A stretch of 6,805 bases of DNA from Planctomycetota bacterium (GCA_031082105.1 JAVHLO010000188.1:1-6805); one strand, 5' to 3'; counted from the first letter of the stretch, positions 1-6,738 are shown. Numbers and translations are program-made. The notes: generated by a model not told the origin, from the sequence alone.

Positions 1-203
1 AGCACGCGGTCCAGTTCCTTGGCAACCGTTCCGTTGTCGTAGACGATCCGGACATCGTTTCCGTTGGAGAGGTGCTTGTTCCAGATGCCCGTACCAGCGC
101 TGTCGTCGAAGGCGTATTCCACGGGGGCGCCAACGGGGAGTATGGCGGATCCGTGATTGTTAGTGACAACCAGCCGCTGCCTGTACCGATATCTCCCCGC
201 CCA
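1..203 (-). other. Start of a DUF2341-like domain at the window edge
   Basis: From about residue 1765 the sequence reads WAGRYRYRQ, RLVVTNNHGSAILPVG, then GNDVRIVYDNGT. DUF2341 (PF10102) typically has a YR, hydrophobic-T-hydrophobic-TNNSG opening followed by a D-hydrophobic-RF-hydrophobic-D-DGT segment; both features appear here in order. Only about 65 residues lie in the window, so the call is tentative. The family occurs in large secreted proteins and its function is unknown. Confidence 0.5.
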
Positions 204-3200
204 CACTTTCTTTTCGACCCACACAATGGAGGCGCCGTTGAGTTCTTCTTCCCGGCTGCCAATGTTGGAGTCCGTCAACGATGTCCCTGCTCCGCTTGCG
301 TTGCTCATGTTCAGCGTGAACGTGGCGCCGCCGTCGTCCAGCGTGACATAGTATGGAGGCGAAGCAGCGTTGTCGAAGGTGCAGCCCTCTGAAAGGGTGG
401 ACCCGTTGCCACCGCGCGTGATCCGCAGATGGCGCGCGCCGGCGGCTGTGCTCCCGTTTGTGAAATCGATGAAGTTGAGATTCGTCAGTGGAGCAGCGGA
501 TGAAGTGATATCGAGTCCGTTGTCGTTGCCGTACGAGAAGGCCAGACCCTCGATGTCGACCTCAGAGTTCAGGGTGAACGCGTACCTGCCGGAATCGCCC
601 GTGCGGCGGGTAACGACCGGCTTGCTGGAGCCGTTTCGCGCGGTGCGGAATGGGGCGTTGAACGTTGCGCTCGTTGAAGCGGCGCCGGCGAGCTCGAGAC
701 GCGGAGTTCCGCCGGCCGTTGCCGTCATTGTGAAGGTCGCCCCGCCCTGCGTCGTGAGCGAGTCGGCGCCGTCGCCGTCACCAACGACGATCTTCGCCGA
801 ATCGCAAATAGCCAACGAGCCGCCGCTGCCCGATGAAGGGCCTATTGTAATCGTGGCATTGTTTGACCCGGTCCCGTCGTCGGCGGTCCAGCATGCTGTT
901 CCGCTGATGGTTATTGTGGCCTTGCCTGTGCTGGCCGCGCGCCGGGTAGTCAGCGCCGAAGTCGTTCCCATGACGAGCGCACCGTCGCCGTCATTATCGC
1001 TGTCGAGCGAGAACGCCATCGTCGTACCATAGGCGGGGTCGCCCACGGTCATCGAGTATCCCTGGACATTGTACGCGCCGTCGACAAGCATAAAGTCGTT
1101 GCGCACTACAAGATTCGCAGCCAGATTGACGAAGCCCTCAGGCTTCTCGATGCGCAAATTGTAGAGCGGGTTGACTCCGACATTTACGATTTGGGTCGCG
1201 GGTCCGCTGAGAAGGATCGTCCCGTTGCCGGGATTCATCGTGCCGCCGAAGGTCTGGAAGTTGTCGCCCTGGATGGTGAGCGTACGGCCCGAACTTCCGA
1301 GGCTCATCACGCCGCCGGAGTCGATCGTGAAATCAGTCACCGCCCAGTCGGCATCGAGAGTGGGATTGTAGGGAGCTCCGGGCGAGATGAGGACGTCATC
1401 ATAGGGAGCCGAAGTGCTCGGCGCGGAGCCGCCCTCCCAGTTTCCACCGAGACTCCACATCGTGTTTATGCCGCCGATCCATTTCTTGAAGTACTTCCAC
1501 GTGATATGGATGTCGTCGTCCGGATCGCCGTCGCGCCCTTCCCCCGTCCAAGTCGGACCGCCTCCCGGTGGGGTATCTGCCCCGTTGGCGTCGCCCTTTG
1601 CGCCGCCGGCGTTCTCCATGGTAATGTTGGCCGTGCTGGTTCCGGGAAGGCCGCCAAAGCCACGAAGCTTGACGTTGTACTGACAGTACTTGTCGAAGTC
1701 ATTCAGCCTGAAAGTGTACGAACCCGAGGCCACACCGCGCAGAGTCAGGTAAGTGTTTGTGAATGCGTCGGGCAGATCCGCGTCCGCGGCGCCGTTTGTG
1801 AAATTGATGTCATCCAGACGGACAATCTGTGCGCCATTTCCGTTGACGTCCAGCCCGTCGGCGTCGGGCGAGTCGATGTCCAGGCCAAAAATGTCGATGC
1901 CATCGGCAGCGGTGGTCGGGCTGAAGGCGAGGTTGTAGAAGTTCACCCCTGGCGTTCCGGTGGTGGTGATCTTGGGCCGGGAGGCTTCCGCCAGCGCGAG
2001 AAAATCGCCGTTGATCGTAAGCCCTGCCGCGGGCAGCTTCAACGAGCTGGCGCCCTCCATTCGCAAGGATGCACCGCTGGCTATTGTCATCCCCGAGGTG
2101 GCTGTGTAGGTGCCCGTGCCGGCAGGCGCGAGTTTCAGCGTGCCGCCGTTGACGGCGACGGCGTTCGTCCACAGGAAAGTTCCGTCTCCGAAAGAGACAA
2201 CACAGGAATTAGAGCCTGTCAATACAAGCGAAGTCGCGGTTCCGCCGCCAGTGACAGTCACCGAAGAAATGCTGGAGGTGTTCGCGAAATTGAGGATATT
2301 GAAGGTCACCCCACCGGTTGCGACCGTTTGGTTTCCGGTGCCGTTCAGGACAACGGTGCCTCCGTTGGCGGAGAAGGTCCCCGCGTTCAGGGCAAGGTCG
2401 CCGGTAATGTTCAACGTGCCGCTTGTGCTGGTGAGACCGCCGGCGGAATTCTTCGTGAGCGCGCCTCCCAGAGTCACCGTGCCGGCGCCCATGGTCACGC
2501 TGTTGGCGGACGTGATGGTTACGGCGGCGGTGGCGCCCCATGCCCCGACGGGCATCGCAACCGTTGCGCTCCCGAAGGTGTTGTTGATGACGAGGGAGTA
2601 GAACATGAGCGTCGTTGTGTTGGTAATTGTCTGGCTTGCGGTCGAGCCGTTGAGCTCGAACGTGCCACCGGTGTCCGTGAATGTGCCCGAGTTCGCGACG
2701 TTTCCGGCAACAGTCATTGCGCCTGCAGAATGGCTCCACGTGCACCCGGACTCCACCACCAGCGATCCGCTCGCCGCGAGTGAGTAGGAAGCGCTGTTGA
2801 GCGTTAGCTTGCCGGCCGTCTGGGCGGGGTCGTTGTTCGAGTAGGCGGATATCGTGAGGTTTCCGCACGCGGCAGCAAGATCGACCACCGGGTCATATAT
2901 CCGATCGACAATGAACACGGCATCCGTAGCCAGCGGTACCCGCCGATTGGACCAATTGTTCGGGTCGGCCCACGAGCTGGAGGACGCCTTGCCGGTCCAG
3001 GTGATTCCGTCCGCGCCGACATTTTCGGCGCCGGAAAGCGAGCCGTCGGAGACGTTGCCGTACGCGCCCAGATCCACCCTGTCGCCATTGTCTTCGAGCT
3101 CGCTCAAATAGTCGCTGTACGTTCCCGAAGAGTGATACTGTACCTGTACGCCGCTGCCGGGCGCGCCCGACAGTCCGGCGACGCCGTCAAAATACGTGGC

Positions 3201-5495
3201 GGTCTTTGAGCCATAGGTGAAATCGTCGGAACCGACGAAGACAGTTCCTGCGGTGGCCATGGAATTGGGAAAACCGAGAGTCGACCGGACATAGATTCGC
3301 GTAGACGTGGATCCCGATGTCGTCGTCGTTCGCGGCGTTCCCGCGTCTATGCAGGGGCTGTCCACATTGTACCTCGTCCACGATGCGCCGCTGCGCGTTC
3401 CGAGTGTCGACTTGAGCCGATAGTTGCGGTTTCCAAGGGTCGCGTTGGTTGGATCGACAAACCGCGGATCCTGCTGATGCGAGCCGATTTCGTCCGCTCC
3501 TGCGGCAGCCGTCCACTCGGCAAAAGTCTTGTAGGTTGCAGTTCCGTGAATGAAGGCGGTGCCATTGGTCGTGTTGAAGCAATTGTAGTCGGACTTGCTG
3601 TCGATTGTGCTTGCGGTAGCGCTGGACGCACAGATGGCCAACTGATACGTGTCGCCGCCCGGGTAGTACCAGATGTTGTTGACCATGAATACTCCGGTGC
3701 AGGTGCTTGCGATGTACAGGTCGGAGTTATAGGCGCTGTTTGTCGTATTCGCCAACGCGTTCTCATGAAACACGTTGTTGTAAATGATCGGGTTCGTAAC
3801 GGTTCCGTACAGTTCGACGCCGGCGTAAGCGGTGGAAACGTCTCCGTTAGAGAAGAAGAGACAGTGATCGACCCTAAGCCCGGCGTGCGTCTGCGCACTG
3901 GCCGCATACAGCGAGAATGCTGCTGCGTCGTTCGCGTATACCCGGCAACCGGTCATTGTCAAGTCTGTTATGTTGAAGGCGCCCGTGTATACCCCGAAGT
4001 AGTTGTTCACGAGAGAACAGCTTTCAAGGGTAACGCCGGTCACGGCCGCAGACAGGTAGACACCACTCCGTGGAGAGGTGGTCGAGTTCTGACAGGTGAG
4101 TCCTTTCAGAATCGTGTAGTTCTGTCCAATCTGAACAACATGATTTGTGTTTCCATTGTCAATTACGGGGGCCTGCCCACTCAACGCGCGGACAACAAAC
4201 CGGTCAGAGGCGGAAGCGGTCAATCCTGAAAGAACTACCGCTTCGTTGTATGTTGCGCTGTTCCGGACTTCGATGATGTAGTTGCCCTTGTCCTGGATCG
4301 TGTTGGATTCGTTCGTCTTCAGCGCGTTGAACGCGGTCTGGATCTTCTGCCAGCAGTTATCCGGGACGCCAGGGTCTCCATCGGGCACGCCCGCGTCGTC
4401 GGGCGCCGTGGACAGGACGTAGTACATGGTTGGGCCGAATTTCCCCGATATTGCCGCGCCCGAATAGTCCTCGCCGCCGGCGGTGAACTCGATAGTGTCT
4501 GCCTGGATGACGATTGTGTCCCCCGGCGCAATAGTCGGGACGCCTCCGGTTGCGCTCAGTGTTATCGTCAGCGTGTCATTGCTGTAGATTGCTGTGGTCC
4601 AGACGGCGCTTCCTATCGCGCTGGACCCGTCCAGCCAGGTCTTGCCCGACACGGCAAGAACGGAGTCGATGTTGCCGGCTGTGATCGCGTGCGCGTCCGT
4701 CCCCGCATTGAAAGTGATCACGACTTGGTCGCCGGCCTGGATTCCGACCGCCATTGCGCTGTCCTTTGCCCGCGCGGTCTCTATCTTCGGCGTGAACGCC
4801 ACGTCGAGCTTTATGTAATCAATGTTGTAGTCGACATTCGCGGTATTGGCGACAACGATGACATACATAGTTCCCGATGCGTTGACATAGTTGCCGAATC
4901 CAGAGGCAATCGATCGAGTAAAGTCCTCGCCCGGCGAGGCTGTGGATGTAATGCTCTGGTTCGTCCCGACTTGCACCCAAAGGGTGCTCGTGAAATTCCA
5001 TACCCAGACACCGAGCGTGGTTCCTCCGGTCTGCACGTAGACGCCCTTCTGGACAATATCCACACTGGCGATATCGCCCGTGGGCTGATAGATGGTGAGT
5101 TTGTACTGCAGCGCTGCAAAGTCTCCGTTGCTGCCGTCTGCCAGAACAAATGTGGTGTTCTGTGTGGCTATGTCGGCCGCAGTTATGTCCGACCAAGCAC
5201 CTTCAGGAGGGCTGTTGTCGAAATGTGTCGTTGTATATGGCGCCGCCGCCTCGTCGACGTTGACGTTGGTCTTCGCCCACTTGTTGGTGCCTGCGCCGGA
5301 ACTGTAGTCGTAGGTGACCGTTGCCGCCCACACCGGCACGGCGCCAAAAGCAAGCACACACAACATCGACAGTAAAGACTTTGGCATCAGCCCTCGGATG
5401 TGCGAATGCCCCGGCCGCGCAAGACGCGGACTGTCCGGCGCGGAACGGCCGCGGGCAGTTGATGTGGCCACACGTTCTATTGTCCGCTCACGCAT
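1..5495 (-). CDS. Giant secreted multi-module beta-rich surface protein (3' end beyond window)
   Basis: The frame is open from ATG 5495 to the left edge: 1,831 complete codons and no stop. Residues 37-57 form a signal peptide ending VWA/A, so the protein is exported. Then come a beta-rich region (about 58-236), an Ig-like adhesin-type domain (237-353), a right-handed parallel beta-helix (about 355-721, with further strands to DLGAYGN at 808-814), two Trp/NW supermodules (832-1332 and 1333-1759), and the start of a DUF2341-like domain (from about 1765). Composition is rich in Gly, Thr, Ser, Asn and Ala, with Asp-rich stretches that could bind calcium. No catalytic motif was recognised. Adhesion, glycan binding or a surface-layer role is inference. 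ATG 5495 was chosen for its GGAGG nine bases upstream; ATG 5387 sits directly before the signal peptide and has only GAGGG three bases away. The anchor or secretion signal must lie beyond position 1. Confidence 0.93.
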   Translation of the reverse strand, partial: MRERTIERVATSTARGRSAPDSPRLARPGHSHIRGLMPKSLLSMLCVLAFGAVPVWAATVTYDYSSGAGTNKWAKTNVNVDEAAAPYTTTHFDNSPPEGAWSDITAADIATQNTTFVLADGSNGDFAALQYKLTIYQPTGDIASVDIVQKGVYVQTGGTTLGVWVWNFTSTLWVQVGTNQSITSTASPGEDFTRSIASGFGNYVNASGTMYVIVVANTANVDYNIDYIKLDVAFTPKIETARAKDSAMAVGIQAGDQVVITFNAGTDAHAITAGNIDSVLAVSGKTWLDGSSAIGSAVWTTAIYSNDTLTITLSATGGVPTIAPGDTIVIQADTIEFTAGGEDYSGAAISGKFGPTMYYVLSTAPDDAGVPDGDPGVPDNCWQKIQTAFNALKTNESNTIQDKGNYIIEVRNSATYNEAVVLSGLTASASDRFVVRALSGQAPVIDNGNTNHVVQIGQNYTILKGLTCQNSTTSPRSGVYLSAAVTGVTLESCSLVNNYFGVYTGAFNITDLTMTGCRVYANDAAAFSLYAASAQTHAGLRVDHCLFFSNGDVSTAYAGVELYGTVTNPIIYNNVFHENALANTTNSAYNSDLYIASTCTGVFMVNNIWYYPGGDTYQLAICASSATASTIDSKSDYNCFNTTNGTAFIHGTATYKTFAEWTAAAGADEIGSHQQDPRFVDPTNATLGNRNYRLKSTLGTRSGASWTRYNVDSPCIDAGTPRTTTTSGSTSTRIYVRSTLGFPNSMATAGTVFVGSDDFTYGSKTATYFDGVAGLSGAPGSGVQVQYHSSGTYSDYLSELEDNGDRVDLGAYGNVSDGSLSGAENVGADGITWTGKASSSSWADPNNWSNRRVPLATDAVFIVDRIYDPVVDLAAACGNLTISAYSNNDPAQTAGKLTLNSASYSLAASGSLVVESGCTWSHSAGAMTVAGNVANSGTFTDTGGTFELNGSTASQTITNTTTLMFYSLVINNTFGSATVAMPVGAWGATAAVTITSANSVTMGAGTVTLGGALTKNSAGGLTSTSGTLNITGDLALNAGTFSANGGTVVLNGTGNQTVATGGVTFNILNFANTSSISSVTVTGGGTATSLVLTGSNSCVVSFGDGTFLWTNAVAVNGGTLKLAPAGTGTYTATSGMTIASGASLRMEGASSLKLPAAGLTINGDFLALAEASRPKITTTGTPGVNFYNLAFSPTTAADGIDIFGLDIDSPDADGLDVNGNGAQIVRLDDINFTNGAADADLPDAFTNTYLTLRGVASGSYTFRLNDFDKYCQYNVKLRGFGGLPGTSTANITMENAGGAKGDANGADTPPGGGPTWTGEGRDGDPDDDIHITWKYFKKWIGGINTMWSLGGNWEGGSAPSTSAPYDDVLISPGAPYNPTLDADWAVTDFTIDSGGVMSLGSSGRTLTIQGDNFQTFGGTMNPGNGTILLSGPATQIVNVGVNPLYNLRIEKPEGFVNLAANLVVRNDFMLVDGAYNVQGYSMTVGDPAYGTTMAFSLDSDNDGDGALVMGTTSALTTRRAASTGKATITISGTACWTADDGTGSNNATITIGPSSGSGGSLAICDSAKIVVGDGDGADSLTTQGGATFTMTATAGGTPRLELAGAASTSATFNAPFRTARNGSSKPVVTRRTGDSGRYAFTLNSEVDIEGLAFSYGNDNGLDITSSAAPLTNLNFIDFTNGSTAAGARHLRITRGGNGSTLSEGCTFDNAASPPYYVTLDDGGATFTLNMSNASGAGTSLTDSNIGSREEELNGASIVWVEKKVWAGRYRYRQRLVVTNNHGSAILPVGAPVEYAFDDSAGTGIWNKHLSNGNDVRIVYDNGTVAKELDRV
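219..1499 (-). repeat. Supermodule 2 of the giant protein (Trp/NW start, beta repeats, capping block B)
   Basis: Residues 1333-1759. It opens with WKYFKKWIGG and GGNWEGG, has a GGT, LLSG, Q-I-V, LYNLRI repeat at about 1417, and ends with a block from 1646 containing VDIEGLAF, NGLDITSS and FIDFTNG, closing at ASIVW. Block B matches block A of supermodule 1 in order and spacing of these motifs. Asp-rich turns DSDNDGDG (from 1498) and GDGDGAD (from 1572) resemble calcium-binding loops, but no complete dockerin or EF-hand repeat is present. Confidence 0.65.
1500..3002 (-). repeat. Supermodule 1 of the giant protein (Trp/NW start, beta repeats, capping block A)
   Basis: Residues 832-1332. It opens with TWTGKASSSSW and NNW, a signature of bacterial beta-solenoid modules. 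Strands built on a GGT, LNG, Q-T-hydrophobic, Y/N-L-hydrophobic pattern follow (copies begin at about 943 and 1045). It ends with a block at 1200-1332 containing GLDVNGNG, INFTNG and an Asp-rich turn, just before Trp 1333. Supermodule 2 repeats the same order. Divergence is high, so this is an old duplication seen at the protein level only. Confidence 0.65.
3333..4433 (-). other. Right-handed parallel beta-helix domain of the giant protein
   Basis: Residues about 355-721 begin with YYVLSTAPDDAG and include the CWQKIQTAFNAL helix that often precedes this fold. Short repeated coils follow, of the type GVYLSAAVTGVTLESC, FGVYTGAFNITDLTMTGC and VTNPIIYNNVFHENA, with stacked Asn, Cys and hydrophobic positions. 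The domain closes with DPRFVDP (from 676), NYRLKSTLG and SPCIDAGTP (713-721), which typically end pectin-lyase-fold surface proteins. Homologous domains bind or cleave polysaccharides, but no pectate-lyase catalytic residues can be assigned here, so a binding or structural role is as likely. A second typical terminal motif, DLGAYGN, follows at 808-814. Confidence 0.8.
4437..4787 (-). other. Ig-like adhesin-type domain of the giant protein
   Basis: Residues about 237-353 carry the pattern GIQAGDQVVITF, then NIDSVLAVSGKTW, SAVWTT, NDTLTITL and PGDTIVIQ. I recognise this as a beta-sandwich module recurring in large bacterial surface proteins, where the GIxAGDxVxITF strand opens the domain. The assignment rests on pattern memory rather than a profile search. 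It lies between the N-terminal region and the beta-helix, so it may act as a spacer or binding module. Confidence 0.55.
5325..5387 (-). other. Signal peptide of the giant protein
   Basis: Beginning at the internal Met (residue 37), the sequence reads MPKSLLS, then the hydrophobic core MLCVLAFGAVPV, then VWA followed by ATVTYDY. This has the n-, h- and c-regions of a Sec signal peptide with a small-x-Ala cleavage site. The Cys in the core is preceded by SML rather than a lipobox, so a lipoprotein is unlikely. If translation starts at 5495 the n-region is about 40 residues long. Confidence 0.8.
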
Positions 5496-5504
5496 GATCG
5501 CGTT

Positions 5505-5509
5505 CCTCC
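5505..5509 (-). promoter_or_regulatory. Ribosome binding site favouring the 5495 start
   Basis: On the minus strand GGAGG is followed by nine bases and then ATG 5495. This is the best Shine-Dalgarno match in front of the giant gene and the reason for preferring the longer start. Using it adds 36 Arg-, Ser- and Pro-containing residues before the classical signal peptide, which is unusual, so the choice is not settled. Confidence 0.55.
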
Positions 5510-5639
5510 GTGTCTCCACCTCGGCGCGGCCGCGGTTGCCATGGAACTCAAATCTCTCCACGATTTTGCCCACTTCGGCACTCCACGAACGCGCTCGGAT
5601 AGCCGCTCAGGCTGAATTTCTCGTCTTCCAGCTTCTTCT

Positions 5640-5700
5640 CAACAGGATGCCTCTCTTCGAGGTTGGGTCAAGGCGGCTCTTTTCTTCGTGCACCCTGTTG
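5640..5700 (-). other. Nested inverted repeat in the gap between the two genes
   Basis: The 227-bp gap (5496-5722) has no convincing gene or promoter. On the minus strand an 11-bp arm at 5690-5700 (CAACAGGGTGC) can pair with 5640-5650 (GCATCCTGTTG), allowing one G-U pair. Inside it is a smaller hairpin, CCTC-GAAGA-GAGG, at 5650-5662, sharing base 5650 with the outer arm. There is no U-tract, so it does not look like an intrinsic terminator. It could be a structured leader of the giant gene's mRNA or an RNA processing site. Confidence 0.5.
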
Positions 5701-5722
5701 TCAGGCAACCGCAACTCTCCGT

Positions 5723-6538
5723 TCAAGAACGCTCTGCCTGCGCCAGTACCGGCTGCCCTTCCTGCGCGGCAGGCGCTTCCGTTGCTTCAGCGCGGAGGAC
5801 CCGGGCGACCACCCGGCGCAAGTCCTTAACTGAAAACGGCTTCGGCACAAACCCGTCCGCGCCCAGCTCCATCAGCCGCCCCTTCAGGTGCGAGTCCACG
5901 TAGCCCGAAACCACAATAACCTTGATGTTTTTCGTCCGCTCGTTTTCCTTCAGACGGCGCAAGACCTCCTCGCCGCTCAGGTCCGGGAGCTTGATATCGA
6001 GCAGGATCAGGTCGGGGCGAAGATCCGCAGTAAGGTAGCCGGCATCGTAGCCGCAGTGCGCGGCCTCCACCTCGTAGCCCGCCTCGGAAAAGTCCTTCTG
6101 AAGCAGCACGGCGAGGTTCTTGTTGTCTTCCACAATGAGTATCCGCTTCCGGCCGTTCACGCCATTGCCGTGATCGCCATTGATATAGCTGCCCTGCACG
6201 CCGTTCTCATCATGGTTTGCGCCTCCATTGCCGCGATCCGCACCGCCGTTCTCGCCATGGTTCGCGTCCCCGTTGCCGTGGCCTCCACCGTTGCCGTTGG
6301 CGGCCTGAGCCGGCGCGGAGCCATTGCCCGACTGCGCTTGAGTTCGCCGAGTGTCGTCGTCTTTCGGCTTTATCCCCAAGCCGACCATGAAAGAGACGAC
6401 ACTATCCCGCGGAATGCGGCTGTGTCCTCCAGGGGTCCTGGAACACGTGAGCATCCCACGCCGCAACGCGGCTATGATCGTGTTCTTGTGGAGCCTGCAA
6501 ACCTCCGCGACCTCGCCCGTCGTGAGGAACTCCTTCAT
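5723..6538 (-). CDS. HTH (excisionase/MerR-like) - receiver response regulator
   Basis: The protein has 271 residues. Residues 1-52 are a MerR/excisionase-type helix-turn-helix: TTGEVAEVCRLHKNTI, then TPGGHSRIPRDSV, the wing motif of BldC- and excisionase-like proteins. Residues about 58-128 are a disordered linker dominated by Asn, Gly and His. Residues 130-250 are a receiver domain: acidic pair E137/D138 in IVEDN, phospho-acceptor D181 in LLDIKLPD, conserved Ser 211 in VVSGY, and Lys 233 in PKPF. All residues needed for phosphorylation are present, so it should be controlled by a histidine kinase, none of which is in the window. In most response regulators the receiver comes first; here it is last. 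The start at 6538 is set by AGGAGG six bases upstream; an in-frame ATG at 6604 overlaps the promoter's downstream region and lies outside the predicted transcript. The C-terminal 20 residues are Ala/Glu/Gln-rich. The gene ends 227 bp before the giant gene. Confidence 0.93.
   Translation of the reverse strand: MKEFLTTGEVAEVCRLHKNTIIAALRRGMLTCSRTPGGHSRIPRDSVVSFMVGLGIKPKDDDTRRTQAQSGNGSAPAQAANGNGGGHGNGDANHGENGGADRGNGGANHDENGVQGSYINGDHGNGVNGRKRILIVEDNKNLAVLLQKDFSEAGYEVEAAHCGYDAGYLTADLRPDLILLDIKLPDLSGEEVLRRLKENERTKNIKVIVVSGYVDSHLKGRLMELGADGFVPKPFSVKDLRRVVARVLRAEATEAPAAQEGQPVLAQAERS
6200..6280 (-). repeat. Two 36-bp imperfect direct repeats coding for the Asn/Gly linker
   Basis: Positions 6200-6235 and 6245-6280 are similar copies offset by 45 bp, which is 15 codons. 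They encode two versions of a GN-G/D-x-ANH-x-ENG unit within the regulator's linker. The offset keeps the frame, so gain or loss of a unit would change linker length without breaking the gene. Confidence 0.7.
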
Positions 6539-6542
6539 CGAC

Positions 6543-6582
6543 GACCTCCTGTACGATATAGACGTTATGGACGATCTGTACG
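6543..6582. repeat. 13-bp direct repeats in the 5' leader of the regulator gene
   Basis: GAC-NNN-CTGTACG (plus-strand reading) occurs at 6543-6555 and again at 6570-6582, 27 bp apart. Both lie between the predicted transcription start and the start codon. The copy nearer the gene covers the ribosome binding site. Paired repeats here could be an operator, possibly for the regulator itself, or could be chance; no known consensus was recognised. Confidence 0.45.
6544..6550 (-). promoter_or_regulatory. Ribosome binding site of the response regulator
   Basis: AGGAGGT on the minus strand, with six bases between AGGAGG and ATG 6538. It is a near-perfect anti-16S match at ideal spacing and decides the start of the regulator. 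Confidence 0.9.
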
Positions 6583-6593
6583 CTCTCACCATA

Positions 6594-6621
6594 ATTATAT
6601 ACACCTAGCGGCGGTTGTCAA
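6594..6621 (-). promoter_or_regulatory. Consensus sigma70 promoter of the response regulator
   Basis: On the minus strand TTGACA (6616-6621) is followed by a 16-nt spacer and TATAAT (6594-6599). Both hexamers match the consensus exactly. Transcription would begin at about 6587, giving a leader of about 50 nt. A-tracts on the plus strand at 6625-6629 and 6644-6649 lie just upstream of the -35 box, about two helical turns apart, and could act as an UP-like or bent segment. Confidence 0.85.
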
Positions 6622-6667
6622 GCTAAAAATCGGCAGAGATGCGAAAAAAGTCTATGGGAATCAAAAG

Positions 6668-6738
6668 TGCGGAATGCAGAGCGTGGTGTGTGAAATGCGG
6701 AACGGGGAAGCGCGGAAGGCGGAACTGCGGATGCGGAG
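6668..6738. repeat. Degenerate GCGGA heptamer cluster
   Basis: Six copies of a heptamer of the form NGCGGA(A/T/G) occur at 6668, 6696, 6711, 6718, 6726 and 6732, the last four nearly back to back. The stretch is purine-rich on the plus strand and has no supported reading frame. It looks like decayed simple-sequence intergenic DNA upstream of the regulator promoter. Confidence 0.5.

Noticed and set aside
1191..2783. Long plus-strand open frame of 530 codons
   Set aside because: It lies wholly antisense to the giant gene. Its translation is rich in Arg, Gly and Val with no recognisable domain, as expected from GC-rich codons read backwards.
5350..5387. Lipoprotein signal for the giant protein
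   Set aside because: The Cys in the signal peptide is preceded by SML, which lacks the small residue a lipobox needs at -1, and a normal VWA cleavage site follows.
5607..5693. Possible 28-codon minus-strand frame from GTG 5693 to TGA 5607
   Set aside because: It has no Shine-Dalgarno sequence, no ATG start and no recognised similarity, and it coincides with the nested hairpin.
5314..5829. Plus-strand open frame of 171 codons across the intergenic gap
   Set aside because: It overlaps the ends of both real genes on the opposite strand, and its translation has no recognisable domain.
6200..6280. CRISPR-like repeats
   Set aside because: There are only two imperfect, in-frame coding copies with no unique spacers and no cas genes.
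6539..6604. Longer start for the response regulator at ATG 6604
   Set aside because: That start lies upstream of the predicted transcription start and next to the -10 box, has no ribosome binding site, and adds residues before the HTH that do not fit the family.
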